NCBI GenBank assembly: GCA_037903355.1
Contig: JBAJFE010000062.1
Location: 1,178,001-1,242,000 of the forward strand
Direction: 5' to 3'
Length of the DNA: 64,000 nt
Source of the DNA: Trichuris trichiura
Taxonomy: Eukaryota; Nematoda; Enoplea; Trichinellida; Trichuridae
The position numbers were made by a program, and so were the translations under genes. This document shows positions 48,301 through 58,860 of the stretch, piece after piece. Positions within the stretch are counted from its first letter, which is position 1; each line of letters opens with the position of its first letter. The notes beneath the pieces were generated by a model. It searched no databases, was not told where the DNA came from, and saw only the letters and a program-made list of their open reading frames with translations.

Positions 48301-48406
48301 GATTAAACCAACCCGAAAGGCAAAGAAAAAGGAAATTGTACCAAGCTCTTTCAACGCTGAACGTTGGAAAAAAGCCGTTCGTGAAACCAAACAAGGTGAT
48401 ATTTAA
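42377..48406 (+). CDS. Candidate small basic protein gene with three tandem 72-nt exons
   Basis: Unrecognised protein. Proposed exons: 42377-42435, 44568-44639, 45321-45392, 46442-46513, 46758-46868, 48165-48227, 48280-48406, giving 576 nt (191 aa) with all joins in phase 2 and GT-AG ends. The start is acidic (MDFEDLDFGEFLTDYDQYE). Exons 2-4 are each exactly 72 nt and encode related 24-residue units sharing KE(A/T)x4QTx3Q and a Pro-Ser ending. The rest is Ser/Pro/Arg rich and ends basic (KPTRKAKKKEIVPSSFNAER). No domain is identifiable; it looks disordered. The 3' end is uncertain because an open Ala/Ser/Gln-rich stretch (48424-48560) follows and may be another exon. No transcript evidence, so treat as a strong candidate and not a proven gene. 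Confidence 0.5.
43492..43645 (-). mobile_element. Single-arm PLE terminus (inside an intron of the candidate gene)
   Basis: Starting TGAAAATGTGGTGTCTTGG at 43492, this is the complement of the end of the PLE at 1847; it continues through the CCGTAATAAA-like box (here with TTATTACGAA) to a ribozyme and a short TGTGAATTCACA palindrome. Only one arm is present and there is no ORF. Confidence 0.75.
43581..43618 (-). ncRNA. Hammerhead ribozyme-like motif
   Basis: Minus strand: CCG, CUGAAGA, C, stem II GGGUC/GACCC with a CCGGUC loop, GAAA, GC, UC, CGG. Full core; nearest in sequence to the motif at 1719. Confidence 0.75.
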
Positions 48407-50771
48407 AAATGACTTAGATTAGTCGAGAAACGCCGCTCGCGCTGATGTTTATGCAGTTAACCCGGCAAACCCCGGAAGCAGCGGTAAATTAAGGGCGCAG
48501 AGTCAAGCTCGCGCCAAGCAGAAAATGCCAAGCAATGTCAAGTATTTTTTCACTTGATTTGCGTTTGTTCAATTCGCCCTACTGACTTCTGTTCAGGGTA
48601 CACAAGGTCAAGGTTTTCAAAGCACCCAGAGAATCCAACCAAGGTGTTAGGCTACGCAAAGTCGCTTGGCTGACCATAACAAGAGACGACTAGTAAACCC
48701 AGAGTTCGGTTAGTTCAGTTTCAAGTCCACAGATTTGTTGTAGCCTAAAGTATGGCTGTCAGCATTAATAGAAGATATAAGTGAACGGACTGGATTTTTC
48801 GTATTCTTTTCCCTTTTTAGGAAACTACGCGTAACGAAATGATTTGAATTCATCATACTGTCCTATTTCAGGCGCGGACGACGACCAACAACCGTTTTCT
48901 GATCAGTGAATAACCAACTTTAATAATGTGCAAAGAAATGTTAGTGAATTCCTGCTAGTCGTTCAGCAGATGCTTTGAGTGGCTTAAAGATCTGATGCAC
49001 GCTAAGCTAGCTTTACTTCGTCCGCGCGTTGACCCATTTTTCTCCAGTTTTCTTGTCCTATCTAACATTCCAGTTATGTTCTTCTTTGCGAATGTTAGTA
49101 GAATTAGAGAATTTGTGTAATGTTATGTTAATTAAACATTTCAGTTCCATTCTGTACAGACTTCTGGAGTTAGTATTAAAATGTTTTTCCTCCATTGCGC
49201 AGTTCATTTGGCTGCCATATGAGCACCATTCGCCTTATATTGCTTTTTTACAATCCCAGCAGTAACATTAGTAAATAAATTATAGTAAGTTTGATAAACA
49301 ATGGACTGGCCATACGCATGTACATTTTAATTAACATAGCATGCTCGGTAACGGCTCTACTGTTGCTCTAACACTACATAATGCGTATAGAGAGGGTTCT
49401 CAAATTATGAGGTCATTTCGTTCTCTGGGCTAACCGGACTACGGATGTTTCACTGTAGCCGTCCCCCAAGCTCGGATGGGTTCGATACCGTCTAAGGTAC
49501 GGGTTTTGTCCTAGACTTAAGCTTTGAATTAAGCTAAAACTTGAACTGGACAGCATCTAACCGATTTCAGCCAGGGTTCGTGAACGGTCACGGCGAAACA
49601 GCTACAACGAAATATAACTGACCGATGCTGACTGTATGAACCCACCAAACTCTCTGGTTAGTGCAGATCTTCCTAACAAGATCAAAACATTTCTGGAACA
49701 TAGGGTTTGCCAAAAGTTATGCATTACCCCCCCTGCGCCCAGCATGTAATTGTAGCAGAGATGCGTTGGTTCACTGCATTGCTGTTTTTCCTGGAGGCAA
49801 TTGAAGACGTTCCTCTATTTCCGACCATTGTTGTTGCTGTGCTGCCATCGTTAAGTTGCGCTATACTTTCGTCAGCCTTTACCTCAAAGTAAAGCCTTTT
49901 CTTACGGGTGTGTGAAATTTCAAAATGGCTTACGAAGGTGCCGCCGAGAGGGCTTTTTATAGACAGCTTTCTACGGTTAGTAAGTCGCTGTAAGCAAGAA
50001 CAGATGTTTCCCAAAAGCTCATTTGTATAAGTAAACATTTACGTGTCACACTTCCATGAGCCATAACGAAAGGCAACACTTGAAAAAAAAGTGATCTGCA
50101 GGCTGCTGACTAACCGGGACAGGTAATGATTTAAAGGCGGGTGAACCGCGAAATGTAATAAGCCGCGCCTGCTGTCAATATTGACTACCGCATAGCCCAA
50201 CGAACTCGATGGCAGTTGATCCAGTGGATACTGACGATTTCGATGCACCGCTTTGGGTCTTTCAAAATAGTTGAAATCGTTACAACTTGCCTGAAGAGTC
50301 CATACCTGATTTCCCATCGTCATACTTTGCAGTTATGTTGTTTCGTCTCAAACATAATGACCTTTCTCTTCTTCCTTATCTTCTCAGCAGAAGCAGATAT
50401 GAAGTTCCATGCTGCTAATATTCATTATGTTGTACTGTCTCCTGATATTAAAAATTATTGATGATTAAAGAATGGATGCCTAGAGCTAAAGCCGTGTTAG
50501 AGCGTTCAGAATGCATCTATCTTTTCATATCAACATGGACAATTTATGGATGCGAAAAGAAGATGGAATAGGCGCAAAAGTTGGCAACTATGCTCTGAAA
50601 GCTGTAATACAATGAACATTTTTATGGATAGCATTCTCGTTCCTACTGACGTTTCTGCCCGTCATCGGTTCGTTGAGCGTCCGTTTTTTGACTACAGATG
50701 CTGTTTGCTATCAATCATTAGCATCAACATTATTGTACGGAAAAGCTACCCGTTCAAACAATTGTTTAATT
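48407..50771. other. Intergenic, no firm gene
   Basis: Contains open but unassigned stretches just after the candidate gene (48424-48560; 48599-48720) that could be further exons. From 48730 on, no recognisable protein, RNA gene or repeat. Confidence 0.4.
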
Positions 50772-50830
50772 GCGAAGCTTTCAAGGATCACCTGTCCCCG
50801 TCTTCAGCGCAGGAAAATGACAGAGAGTGC
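50730..50830 (-). mobile_element. Fragment of a divergent PLE terminus
   Basis: Car­ries the GTACGGAAA...CCCGTT box and a ribozyme motif in the same order as other PLE ends but with a more divergent sequence. Boundaries are approximate; no ORF or second arm. Confidence 0.5.
50772..50810 (-). ncRNA. Hammerhead ribozyme-like motif, divergent copy
   Basis: Minus strand: stem I GCG, CUGAAGA, C, stem II GGGGA/UCCUU (pairs include G-U), GAAA, GC, UU (cleavage), stem I CGC. Stem I has changed on both strands relative to CCG/CGG and stem II has also changed while still pairing. Full core. Confidence 0.68.
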
Positions 50831-50902
50831 TGGCACGCCTCTTATGTGGGACTGGTGCTTTAAACCGTGGGAGACTTGGGTCGTTTTAAAGGGGATGCGA
50901 CA

Positions 50903-51048
50903 TTATTTTAAAAAGGTGGGTGGGGGGCGGAAAACGAGGGCGGGGGAGGGGAGTCAGGTACTAGGGGTGGCGGAAGGGGAGGAACAAACGGAAGAAAGAA
51001 AGAAGGAGTGGGAAAAAGGAAGAGGGGGCGGGGGGCAAGGGAATTAAC
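50903..51048 (+). repeat. G-rich low-complexity tract
   Basis: Purine-rich sequence with many GG, GGG and longer G runs. One frame (51 codons and more) reads as an Arg-Gly-rich stretch (GTRGGGRGGTNGRKKEG), but with no start or splice context. It could form G-quadruplexes on the plus strand. Stands out sharply from its AT-rich surroundings. Confidence 0.5.
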
Positions 51049-51643
51049 CGGGCCAGGGAAACTTCCAAGTCACGGAGGTGCACCGTTATCGTAGCATTTT
51101 CACACAATAGTGTTAAACCAAGCTTGAATATGTAAAAGGATGCCAATTAACTTGAAAAATAGGAATAACCTACTAAACTAACGCGAACAGCTGGTAACAA
51201 TATATCACGTTTTAATAAGTCGTTTGCATCGAAAAACGTTTTCATTCTAACAGGTGCACATGAGTTATGCCAGCGAGAGAACACTCATAAGGAGTGGGCC
51301 TGGTTCAACGTCAGACCGTGTACGCTCTGTAAAAAATACAAGAATAAGTACAGTAGGCAAACCTGTTGAGAAATGCAAACTGGCATCTCAATATGAGCAT
51401 ATCAACTACGCGTGTCAGGATGATTCACGTTTGGCGAATTGCCAACTGTGCGATACGCCCTTCGCTGTCGTTTGCTTTTCAGTGCGCTTAGTAAAGAGAT
51501 GTTATTGTTGTGGTTCTTCCTGTTGCTACAGTTCTCAAGTCAGCTCCGAATACCACAACAGATCCATTATCTAATATTCCCGGGACCGCGTATTTCAAAC
51601 TTTAGTATGTGCGTAGTGGTCCATAAATAACTCCTCTTTTTCC

Positions 51644-51852
51644 TTTCATAGTTGTTCCTCTGGTTCACGGGTTTGGCCTGTTGGATGTATCTGTAAGTAA
51701 ACTTCAAAATGCCCTACCAACGAATGGATGAGTAAATTATTCTGTAATTTCTCTAACAATTTGCTCATCCATTCGTTGGTAGGGCATTTTGAAGTTTACT
51801 TACAGATACATCCAACAGGCCAAACCCGTGAACCAGAGGAACAACTATGAAA
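51644..51852. repeat. Near-perfect 95-bp inverted repeat (hairpin) upstream of Argonaute
   Basis: Arms 51644-51738 and 51758-51852 are complementary over 95 positions with a single mismatch (51733/51763, a G-U pair in RNA) around a 19-nt loop. The left arm looks like a small exon: acceptor TTTCATAG, open codons VVPLVHGFGLLDVS, donor GTAAGT. The right arm is its inverted copy. Transcription in either direction would give a long dsRNA hairpin. Confidence 0.9.
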
Positions 51853-52230
51853 CAACCAAAGCCTGTTAAAAGACACCCAGTCTTTCTTTTTCCTTGTGGC
51901 GTTCAAGGGGATATTCAGTGCGAATAGAAAAAGCTAAAACTGGTGCAGACAATTCACCAACAACGCAGCAAGCGAAACCATCTCGCCTTCCCGCGTTTTA
52001 GAATGCTAAAGTCTTATGCCAATGTGCCCTTTGGAAAGCAGAAAACAAACTCATCTTAAGTTAAAGCTGCTACGCGCTTTTAAAAAATTATTCCGGCGGT
52101 ACGTCCGCGATAAAGCAATGCCTGAAGTAAGGAGCAATCAATTAACCTGAAAATCATTTTGCAGTTGGGTGCCGTTGTGTCCCTTGTCGCGCGATCGTGC
52201 TGGTTGTTCTAGGCAGTGCTTGTCGTTTGT
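51853..52230 (+). other. 5' flank of the Argonaute gene
   Basis: No TATA box or other named element recognised. A TTGTTCTAG at 52204-52212 just before the start could be a splice acceptor for an upstream exon, in which case the frame is open from 52213. Confidence 0.35.
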
Positions 52231-55040
52231 ATGGCGTTTGCATCCGAAGTGTCGTCGTCGGTGAGCGAACTTACAAGAAGTGATTTGGCTAGTCGACCAG
52301 ACTACGGCTCGGAAGGACGCCGTATTCAGTTGGTATCCAATTTCGTCGAGCTGAAGAAAAAGGCAACTGGACTCATTGAAGTGGTGCAGTACCATGTTGA
52401 AATTGCCAGCGATAAAGTGAGGCTTACGAGAGAGGACAAGCGAACCGTTTTCTGGAAGCTTGTTAAAGAAACTCCGAAAGTCTTTGCAAAGCCCTTCAGC
52501 ATGGCATACGATGGCGAAACGCTTGTGTTCTCGAGAGAAGCGCTACCCATCAAGGAGAACGAAACATTCGAAGGGCAGATGAAAATTCAAGTGCTCCGTT
52601 CAAACCGTCCGATCGACATACAGGTCCGCATTAAGAAGTCTGGAATAGTAAAAATATTGTTCAAAGATCCAAAGTCTGGCGGCGCTTTGCCCACCGATAT
52701 GGAGAAAACACCCATTCAAGTGATCGACCTAATTCTTGCGCAAGGTCGTGTTTGTAGTCTGGTTAATCGGTCGAAGAGATTTTTTGTTATTGCCAACAGC
52801 GCATACGAAGTACCAGAGAGAGGTGGAGTCAACTTGAAATTTGGCGTGGAATTATGGCGTGGTCTATTCATGTCTGCAAGAGTTGGCGAAGGCTACAGGC
52901 CCATGGTAAACATTGACGTTAGTCATGCTCCTTTTTATCGTCCACAGTCGGTGCTTAATTATATATGCGACGTGCTGAACGGCGATCGGTCGCCACCACG
53001 GTATGCGATAGACCAGATTCGATCGAACACGAGACTATCCGATGGTGAGCTGAAAATTATTGGACAAGCGGTTAAGGGCATTCGAGTGACCGTCACTCAT
53101 CGCGAATGTGGTGCGCAATACCGAGTTATCGGCATAGCTCCTGACGCCAGTCGGCAGATATTTACATTGCGAGATGGCCGTGAAATCAGCGTCGCCGACT
53201 TTTTCAGAGAAACTTATTTAACTCTACGCTTTCCCCGAATGCCGGCTTTACAAGCCGGCAGCAAAAAAAGAAGTATTTATTTACCGGTAGAAGTATGCAA
53301 CGTAGCAGAAAAGCAACGTTACTGTACGAAAAAGTTGTCCGGTTTCCAAACTACTTTGGTGTTGCGGCAGTGCGCCATGGACGCACCAACACGTTTGCGC
53401 ACGTGCATGGACATGATGCGTTGGGCTAATTTGGAGAACGATGAATTTTTGAAAGACTTTGGGTTAGATTTTGCTCGGACGTTTATTGAAGTTCCAGGTC
53501 GGATTTTGCATCCACCAAAGCTGGAATATAAGCGCGGAGGTAGTTCGGCGATTGTGGAACCATCGAATGGTACATGGCAGATGCGTGACGTGCAATTCTT
53601 TCAAGGCGGCAATTGCCTCAACTTCTCAGCCATTGCATTTGGTCGTCCAAGTTCGTTGGGGCAGGTTGGCGAATTCTGTACAACCGTAGCAAAAGTATGC
53701 AACGATCTTGGAATGAATGTGGGCCGCAAAGCGGACATGTTACTGCCTGCCCATGATATTACGGCTTTCGAAAAAGTTCTAGAGCGTCTTGTAGCGGAAT
53801 ACAAAGTACATAATAAAGTGTGCCGTTTGGTGTTCGTCGCATTAAGCGACGCCAAAGAATATTCGGAAGTCAAACGCACGGCGGATGTAAAGTTTGGTAT
53901 AATGACACAATGTTTTCTGCAGAGAGTTTTATACGATGTTGCTGTAAAGCATTCGATAATGACAGCAACCAATTTGGCTTTAAAGATTAACATGAAAATG
54001 GGTGGGGTGAATACCCGACTTCTTCCGGATCCATTCGTGAAAGCTAATTTGACGGACAAGAACGCCTTAATACTTGGTGTAGACGTCACTCATCCACATA
54101 TCGCGGATAATGAGTCACCATCCATTGCCGCTGTAGTCGGTAACATTGACATTGATTGCACTGAATATGCGGCGTCGATCCGCGTACAGCCAAAGCGACG
54201 AGAATCGATCCTATATTTAGAGGATGAGTATCGGGAACGCATAAACGCGTACTCGAATGCAAACAACAAGAGACCAACTCGAATCATTCTGTTCCGGGAC
54301 GGTGTGTCTGAAGGTGAATTTAAACAGGTGAAAAGTGACACGTGGATGAGAAGTATATCATGGTGATAGCATTTTGTTTTAAGGTATTACAAGAGGAGCT
54401 GAGAGCTCTGCGAGTAGCTTGTCGCTCGCTGGACAAACGATATCGTCCAGGTATAACATTCATCGTCGTTCAAAAGCGCCATCACGCCAGGTTCATGTGC
54501 AAAGATGAGCGCGAAGCAGTCGGTAAAGGTAGAAATATACCGGCAGGAACGGTTGTTGATCACCGTATAACATCATCAGATGGGTATGACTTTTACTTAT
54601 GCAGCCATGCGGGAATTCAGGTATGAAATATTGCGTCTGTTCACTGTTTTTTAACAGTGTCTTTGTCATTTCAGGGAACGAGTAAACCGGCGAAATACAA
54701 CGTCTTGTACGATGATAATAGTCTAAACTCTGATACAGTGCAGGCTATTTCCTATTACCTGTGCCATGTATACGGGCGTTGCATGCGTTCTGTGAGCATT
54801 CCAGCTCCTGTGTACTTTGCTCATTTGGCGTGCTACCGTTCCCGCCATCACTCCTACTTGCTGACGTATACATACTTCGTTTTTTAAAAGGTGGCAGTTG
54901 AATGATTCATTTTTATTTTTAGAAGCAACAGTGACTTTTCTTCCGGTTCACAAATGATGGAAAGTGAAGCAAGTAATGTTGGTTTTACGGCTGCCGTTAG
55001 GGTACACGACAACATCCGATCTTCAATGTATTTTATTTGA
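52231..55040 (+). CDS. Argonaute (AGO clade), slicer-competent
   Basis: Small-RNA-guided RNA-silencing protein. Exons 52231-54327, 54384-54620, 54675-54865 and 54923-55040 (introns 56, 54 and 57 bp) join in frame to 880 aa. Start: the first ATG 17 codons before [17 protein letters not shown], which matches the N-terminus of animal AGO proteins. Domains in order: N, PAZ (about residues 235-375), MID (about 465-600) and PIWI to the end. The catalytic tetrad is present: D618 in GVDVTHP, E669 in [10 protein letters not shown]690 in FRDGVSEG, H828 in FAHLACY. The end [15 protein letters not shown] equals the canonical AGO C-terminus. It is an AGO-type and not a PIWI-type protein. It is divergent from vertebrate AGOs in PAZ and linker 2. 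A hairpin repeat lies 380 bp upstream. Confidence 0.94.
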
Positions 55041-55588
55041 CGCGGTTGCAGTATTAGTCGCATCTACGAGTGACATGAACGCATCTGGTTTCGGTTATGT
55101 GCTATGGTTTTTCATTTACTGCATCATGCATGTACCCACTAAAGAGTACATATTGCTAACGCACCTTTTTTGTCTCCGCTGTATTGCTATGACAATACCG
55201 CGTTTTCTCTAATAATAAGATCGTCCCTGAAAATACCCCCTGGCGCTACTTCTAGGGTGCTTGTTAATTTAAGCCCTACCCTGAAAATAAGCCACAGTTG
55301 CGATTGTCCTCCAGAGAGGCATATATATATAGCAAGTCCGTTGGAAAATGTGACAGGCTTATCGTGTCTTAAAATATCTCGTCATGACTGTGTTCGAATA
55401 AACGTAGCTGTCTGAACATTTTTCTCACCTTAAATTTATGGTTCTTCTTCTAGGTGTTTTTTACGTTTACGCTTCGTATGGGTTCCCGCACATAAATAAA
55501 TGAACAAGTGTACAATGTGGTGCCTGAAATCATAATACACAACCCCAGAAAGTAAGCCCTGCCATGTTTTTGGAAGGAAAAATAAATA

Positions 55589-58244
55589 CAGGTGGCCCTC
55601 GTTATACGCGAACTTTTTATCCGCGAGATTCTATACAACGCGATTCGTCCGGCGTGAAATAGTGATGTCATCTTTTTTTTGCAAAAACACGCACATCGCT
55701 GGCTAGCATTATAATTGCAGCAATGTCGTTGCCTGCTTGAGCAACAGCGTGATCGTCTTCCCGGGCGCGAAAGACTTTTTCTTCCTACAATGCTCTCTAA
55801 CCGTGCACAGTGCTAATGAAGGCTTGTCATTTTTCTGATTGTTCGTTATTGCTTCGTGCGCGTTGTTGATTTCATTAGCCGTGTGCAAACATCAGTTTCC
55901 CTTTAGCCTAGTGAGTCTGAACTTTCGCGTCGTTTAACTGGTGTCGCATAGGAGGATGGCTGACGGAAGGCAAGTAAGTGAACAGAGCGGTTCCTCTAGG
56001 GCTAAGAAACAACGTAGCGTCCTTACTCTTCATGAGAAAGTAGAAGTTCTCGATCTTTTGAAAAGTGGATTGTCATTTACCGAAGTGGGCCGCAGGATTG
56101 GAAAGAATGAATCCACCATTCGTACGATAAAACAGAAGGAAGGTGACATTCGAGCAGGCGTGCATTCCGACCCTTCACTGGCGAAAAGAGCTGTTGTAGT
56201 TCGCAACAAAGTCCTCGTGAAAGCCGAAAAAGAGCTAAGCATTTGGATAGAGGACATGTCGCAGAAGAATGTCCCTGTCGACGGGAAAGTTATTCGGAAA
56301 AAAGCGCTGAGCTTATACGAGCACTTCTCCGGCGTGGTTGCAGAGAACGAGAGAAAAAGGTTTACTGCTAGCAAAGGATGGCTGGCAAAATACGTGAAGC
56401 GCTTCAACCTAAAGAACTTAAAGATCACTGGGGAAACGGCATCGGCTAATTTCGTAGCTGCCTCGACGTTCCCGAAGGAATTTAAAGAGTTTGTGGACCA
56501 AAAAGGTTATCTCCCAGAACAAATTTTCAATTGTGACGAGACAGCATTATTCTGGAAGCAAATGCCAAAGCGCACGTACATCCACAAGAGCGCAAAGCAA
56601 GCTCCAGGATTCAAGCCACTGAAAGATCGACTCACTCTTGGGCTCTGTGGCAACGCTGCAGGGCACGTGATTAAGCCTGGCGTTATCTACCGGACTCGTA
56701 ACCCTCGGCCGCTCAGAAAGAAGAACCTGGACTCCCTACCGGTTTTCTGGCAGCACAACAAGAAAGCGTGGATGACGGTTACCCTCTTTACGGAGTGGTT
56801 TAACCAGTGCTTCATTCCTGAAGCGGAAAAATACTTGGAAAGCAAAGGGATGGCTTTCAAGGTCCTCCTCGTAATTGATAATGCTCCTGGTCACCCGCGA
56901 TCCCTTTGCTTTGCTAATGAGAACGTCAAGGTAAAATTCTTGCCCGCTAACTCGACATCACTACTACAGCCACTGGATCAGGGAGTCATAAGATGCGTTA
57001 AGGCTACTTATACTCGTCTCGTATTTGGGAAGCTTCGTGGTACCCTCCATGCTAATCCTGATTGCGATCTAACCAGCCTGTGGAAACGTTTCTCAATTAC
57101 AGACGCTATCTTCCACATTGCGGAGGCAGTACACGGGATAAAACCTAGAACAGTCAGCGGTTGCTGGAAGCGGTTGTGGAGAGACGCAGTCAGTAAATGC
57201 GACGACTTAGGTGCTATCGATGAGGAAGTCATGGACATAGTGAATATTGCCAAAGAGTTGGGAGAAGAGGGTTTCTCTGACATGATAGAAGATGATATCA
57301 GGGAGCACATAGAAGATTGTGGAGAGCCGTTCACCAACGTGGAACTCGAGGAACTGATGCAATCACCTAAGGGCAGTGACGACGACGACGTCATGGAAGA
57401 TAAAGAAGCTCAAACACCCTCGGATTGGACGCTGCAAAAGCTTGCCAGTATTTTCCAGCAAGCGCAGGTCCTGAAGGATATGATTGTTGAATACGATCCG
57501 TCCATGGAACGTGGCATTATGCTTACACGAGGAATAACGGCTACGTTGAAGCCGCTGCAAGATTTATTCGATGAAGCGAAGAAAAGGCAGATACAGCTCC
57601 CTATAACAATGTTTTTAAATAAAGCTCCGGCAGCTGGGAAGTCTAACACTTTAAGGCGAGAGGCTCTGCAACCAACAAGTTCAAGAAACCGTAAAACCGG
57701 CCGTTCTTCTGGGAATTTGCGCGCACCTACAGAAAGTGCGTAAATTGATTCGTGATGCCCCAAACGTTTCTGTCGTAGACGTTTTGTTCTATGTAGATGG
57801 GTTCTGTGTGGTGTTCACTATTCCTGCTTAAATACGTGTATGTATTTTTTATTTCCCCTGCTCTGTACCTGTTATGCGCACCAGAACATCGTTTAGCTCA
57901 TTAAAGCAAGGTGTTTCCAAGGCGTTTAAGAAAAGAGCATTTTACTTTTACGCTTTCTTCTGTCTAACATCCTGGACTCTGATGCCTAACCCCATTGGAC
58001 AAGCGCAGTCTCACTGATGTCATTATCTCGTAGCTAGATTCCGTAGTACCAAGCTTCAGAGGATCACTAGGTATAATGATAATCGTTCCGGAAGGAATTC
58101 AAGGGGATAGGACGAAATACGCAGCTAGAATACAAGCTATTTAGCCCTTTTTCACAGGGTACCCTATATAACGCGAAATTCGTTTTACGCGGTAAAATTC
58201 TCAAAATCTTGGACGAATTGTTCGCGTATAACGAGGGCCACCTG
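55589..58244 (+). mobile_element. Intact Tigger (pogo-family) DNA transposon
   Basis: The 24-bp ends at 55589-55612 and 58221-58244 are perfect inverted repeats beginning CAGGTGGCCCTCG. Both ends abut TA (55587-55588, 58245-58246), the expected target duplication. Inside is one intact transposase ORF. Perfect ends plus an intact frame suggest recent movement. Confidence 0.95.
55956..57743 (+). CDS. Tigger/pogo transposase (DDE_1, CENP-B-like HTH)
   Basis: Cut-and-paste transposase of 595 aa. The first in-frame ATG after the TIR (55956, MADGRQVSEQ) is taken as start. An N-terminal psq-type helix-turn-helix (TLHEKVEVLDLLKSGLSFTE) and a CENP-B-type HTH (about residues 85-160) bind DNA. The catalytic triad is visible as D194 (IFNCDETALFW), D308 (LLVIDNAPGHP) and D341 (LLQPLDQGVI), with 32 residues between the last two, as in Tigger. 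An acidic C-terminal region follows. No stop or frameshift interrupts it. Confidence 0.95.
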   Translation: MADGRQVSEQSGSSRAKKQRSVLTLHEKVEVLDLLKSGLSFTEVGRRIGKNESTIRTIKQKEGDIRAGVHSDPSLAKRAVVVRNKVLVKAEKELSIWIEDMSQKNVPVDGKVIRKKALSLYEHFSGVVAENERKRFTASKGWLAKYVKRFNLKNLKITGETASANFVAASTFPKEFKEFVDQKGYLPEQIFNCDETALFWKQMPKRTYIHKSAKQAPGFKPLKDRLTLGLCGNAAGHVIKPGVIYRTRNPRPLRKKNLDSLPVFWQHNKKAWMTVTLFTEWFNQCFIPEAEKYLESKGMAFKVLLVIDNAPGHPRSLCFANENVKVKFLPANSTSLLQPLDQGVIRCVKATYTRLVFGKLRGTLHANPDCDLTSLWKRFSITDAIFHIAEAVHGIKPRTVSGCWKRLWRDAVSKCDDLGAIDEEVMDIVNIAKELGEEGFSDMIEDDIREHIEDCGEPFTNVELEELMQSPKGSDDDDVMEDKEAQTPSDWTLQKLASIFQQAQVLKDMIVEYDPSMERGIMLTRGITATLKPLQDLFDEAKKRQIQLPITMFLNKAPAAGKSNTLRREALQPTSSRNRKTGRSSGNLRAPTESA

Positions 58245-58282
58245 TATAAGACCAGGTCTTATTATAGGAGAAGCACGGTATT

Positions 58283-58499
58283 ACTTAGTATGTCTAATTG
58301 CGCCAACGAAAGCATTCAGTTTATACTAAGAAGACAACCTGTCCCAACCGGTTGTGAACAGCGCTACCCAGCTTTGGTTCCTCTATAATACAGTGGAGCA
58401 ACCAAAACAAGACGGTTGGGCCATTCTCTGAATTTCATAGTTTATTTTCAAAGCTCCTCTAATCTTCAGTTCTGAAAAATGAAAAGATCAGGGCTTCCC
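58283..58499. other. Short spacer
   Basis: Between the inverted-repeat element and the PLE relic. Nothing recognised. Confidence 0.4.
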
Positions 58500-58860
58500 T
58501 TGACGGGTGACCGGAGGTCGTTTACGAAATAAATATTGTTGCTACGCTTGCCATGTGGGAGAAACGAGCAGCGTGGGTTCGTATTTCGTGGGTTTCACGA
58601 ACCGGTGCAGCACTCGGCCTATCCCAACTGACCCGCTGAGCGAAGGCTCAACGGTTCGGTTGGTACCTGCCGCGGAAGCGTCCACGAAAGCTGAAATCAA
58701 AACACGCCATGGACAAAGCCACAAAAGCCTCAGCGGTCGTTGAGCACGCTTCAGTAGTTGTTCGATCAGCAACCAAAGATAATCTGTTATGATAGACCTT
58801 TTCGCCTAAGATGGACAAAGCAAGCACTTTACATCAAAAGCAACTCTGTTACCAATTTGC
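58500..58860 (+). pseudogene. Decayed PLE GIY-YIG fragment
   Basis: Pieces in different frames match the C-terminal part of the PLE protein: VGETSSV near 58556 (compare IGETGNT), MDKATKASAVVEHA at 58709-58750 (compare MEKAIEASAVVEHA), and LCYDRPFRLRWTKQALYIKSNS across 58780-58850 after a frameshift. Stops and frameshifts make it non-functional. It ends about 30 bp before the solo palindrome at 58901. Confidence 0.75.

Larger units (their letters stand above)
55194..58282. mobile_element. Short inverted-repeat element interrupted by a Tigger transposon
   Basis: AATACCGCG...TAATAATAAGA at 55194-55220 has its near-complement at 58257-58282. Without the Tigger (55589-58244) the outer element would be about 430 bp. 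Internal CCCTGAAAATAAG-type sequence repeats in its left part (55226-55285). No transposase. A 2-bp AC on each side may be the target duplication, but this is weak. Confidence 0.6.

Noticed and set aside
48424..48720. Further exons (SRNAARADVY..., GTQGQGFQ...) of the candidate gene or an N-terminal extension of Argonaute.
   Set aside because: No donor/acceptor combination of reasonable intron length joined them in frame, and Argonaute already starts with a normal N-terminus at 52231.
49470..49520. T-arm-like GGGTTCGATACC, possible tRNA.
   Set aside because: The loop would have eight bases and no matching D-arm, anticodon arm or acceptor stem could be found around it.
51254..51630. Overlapping ORFs (106 and 63 codons) upstream of the hairpin as a Cys-rich gene.
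   Set aside because: No consistent splice structure, start context or domain.
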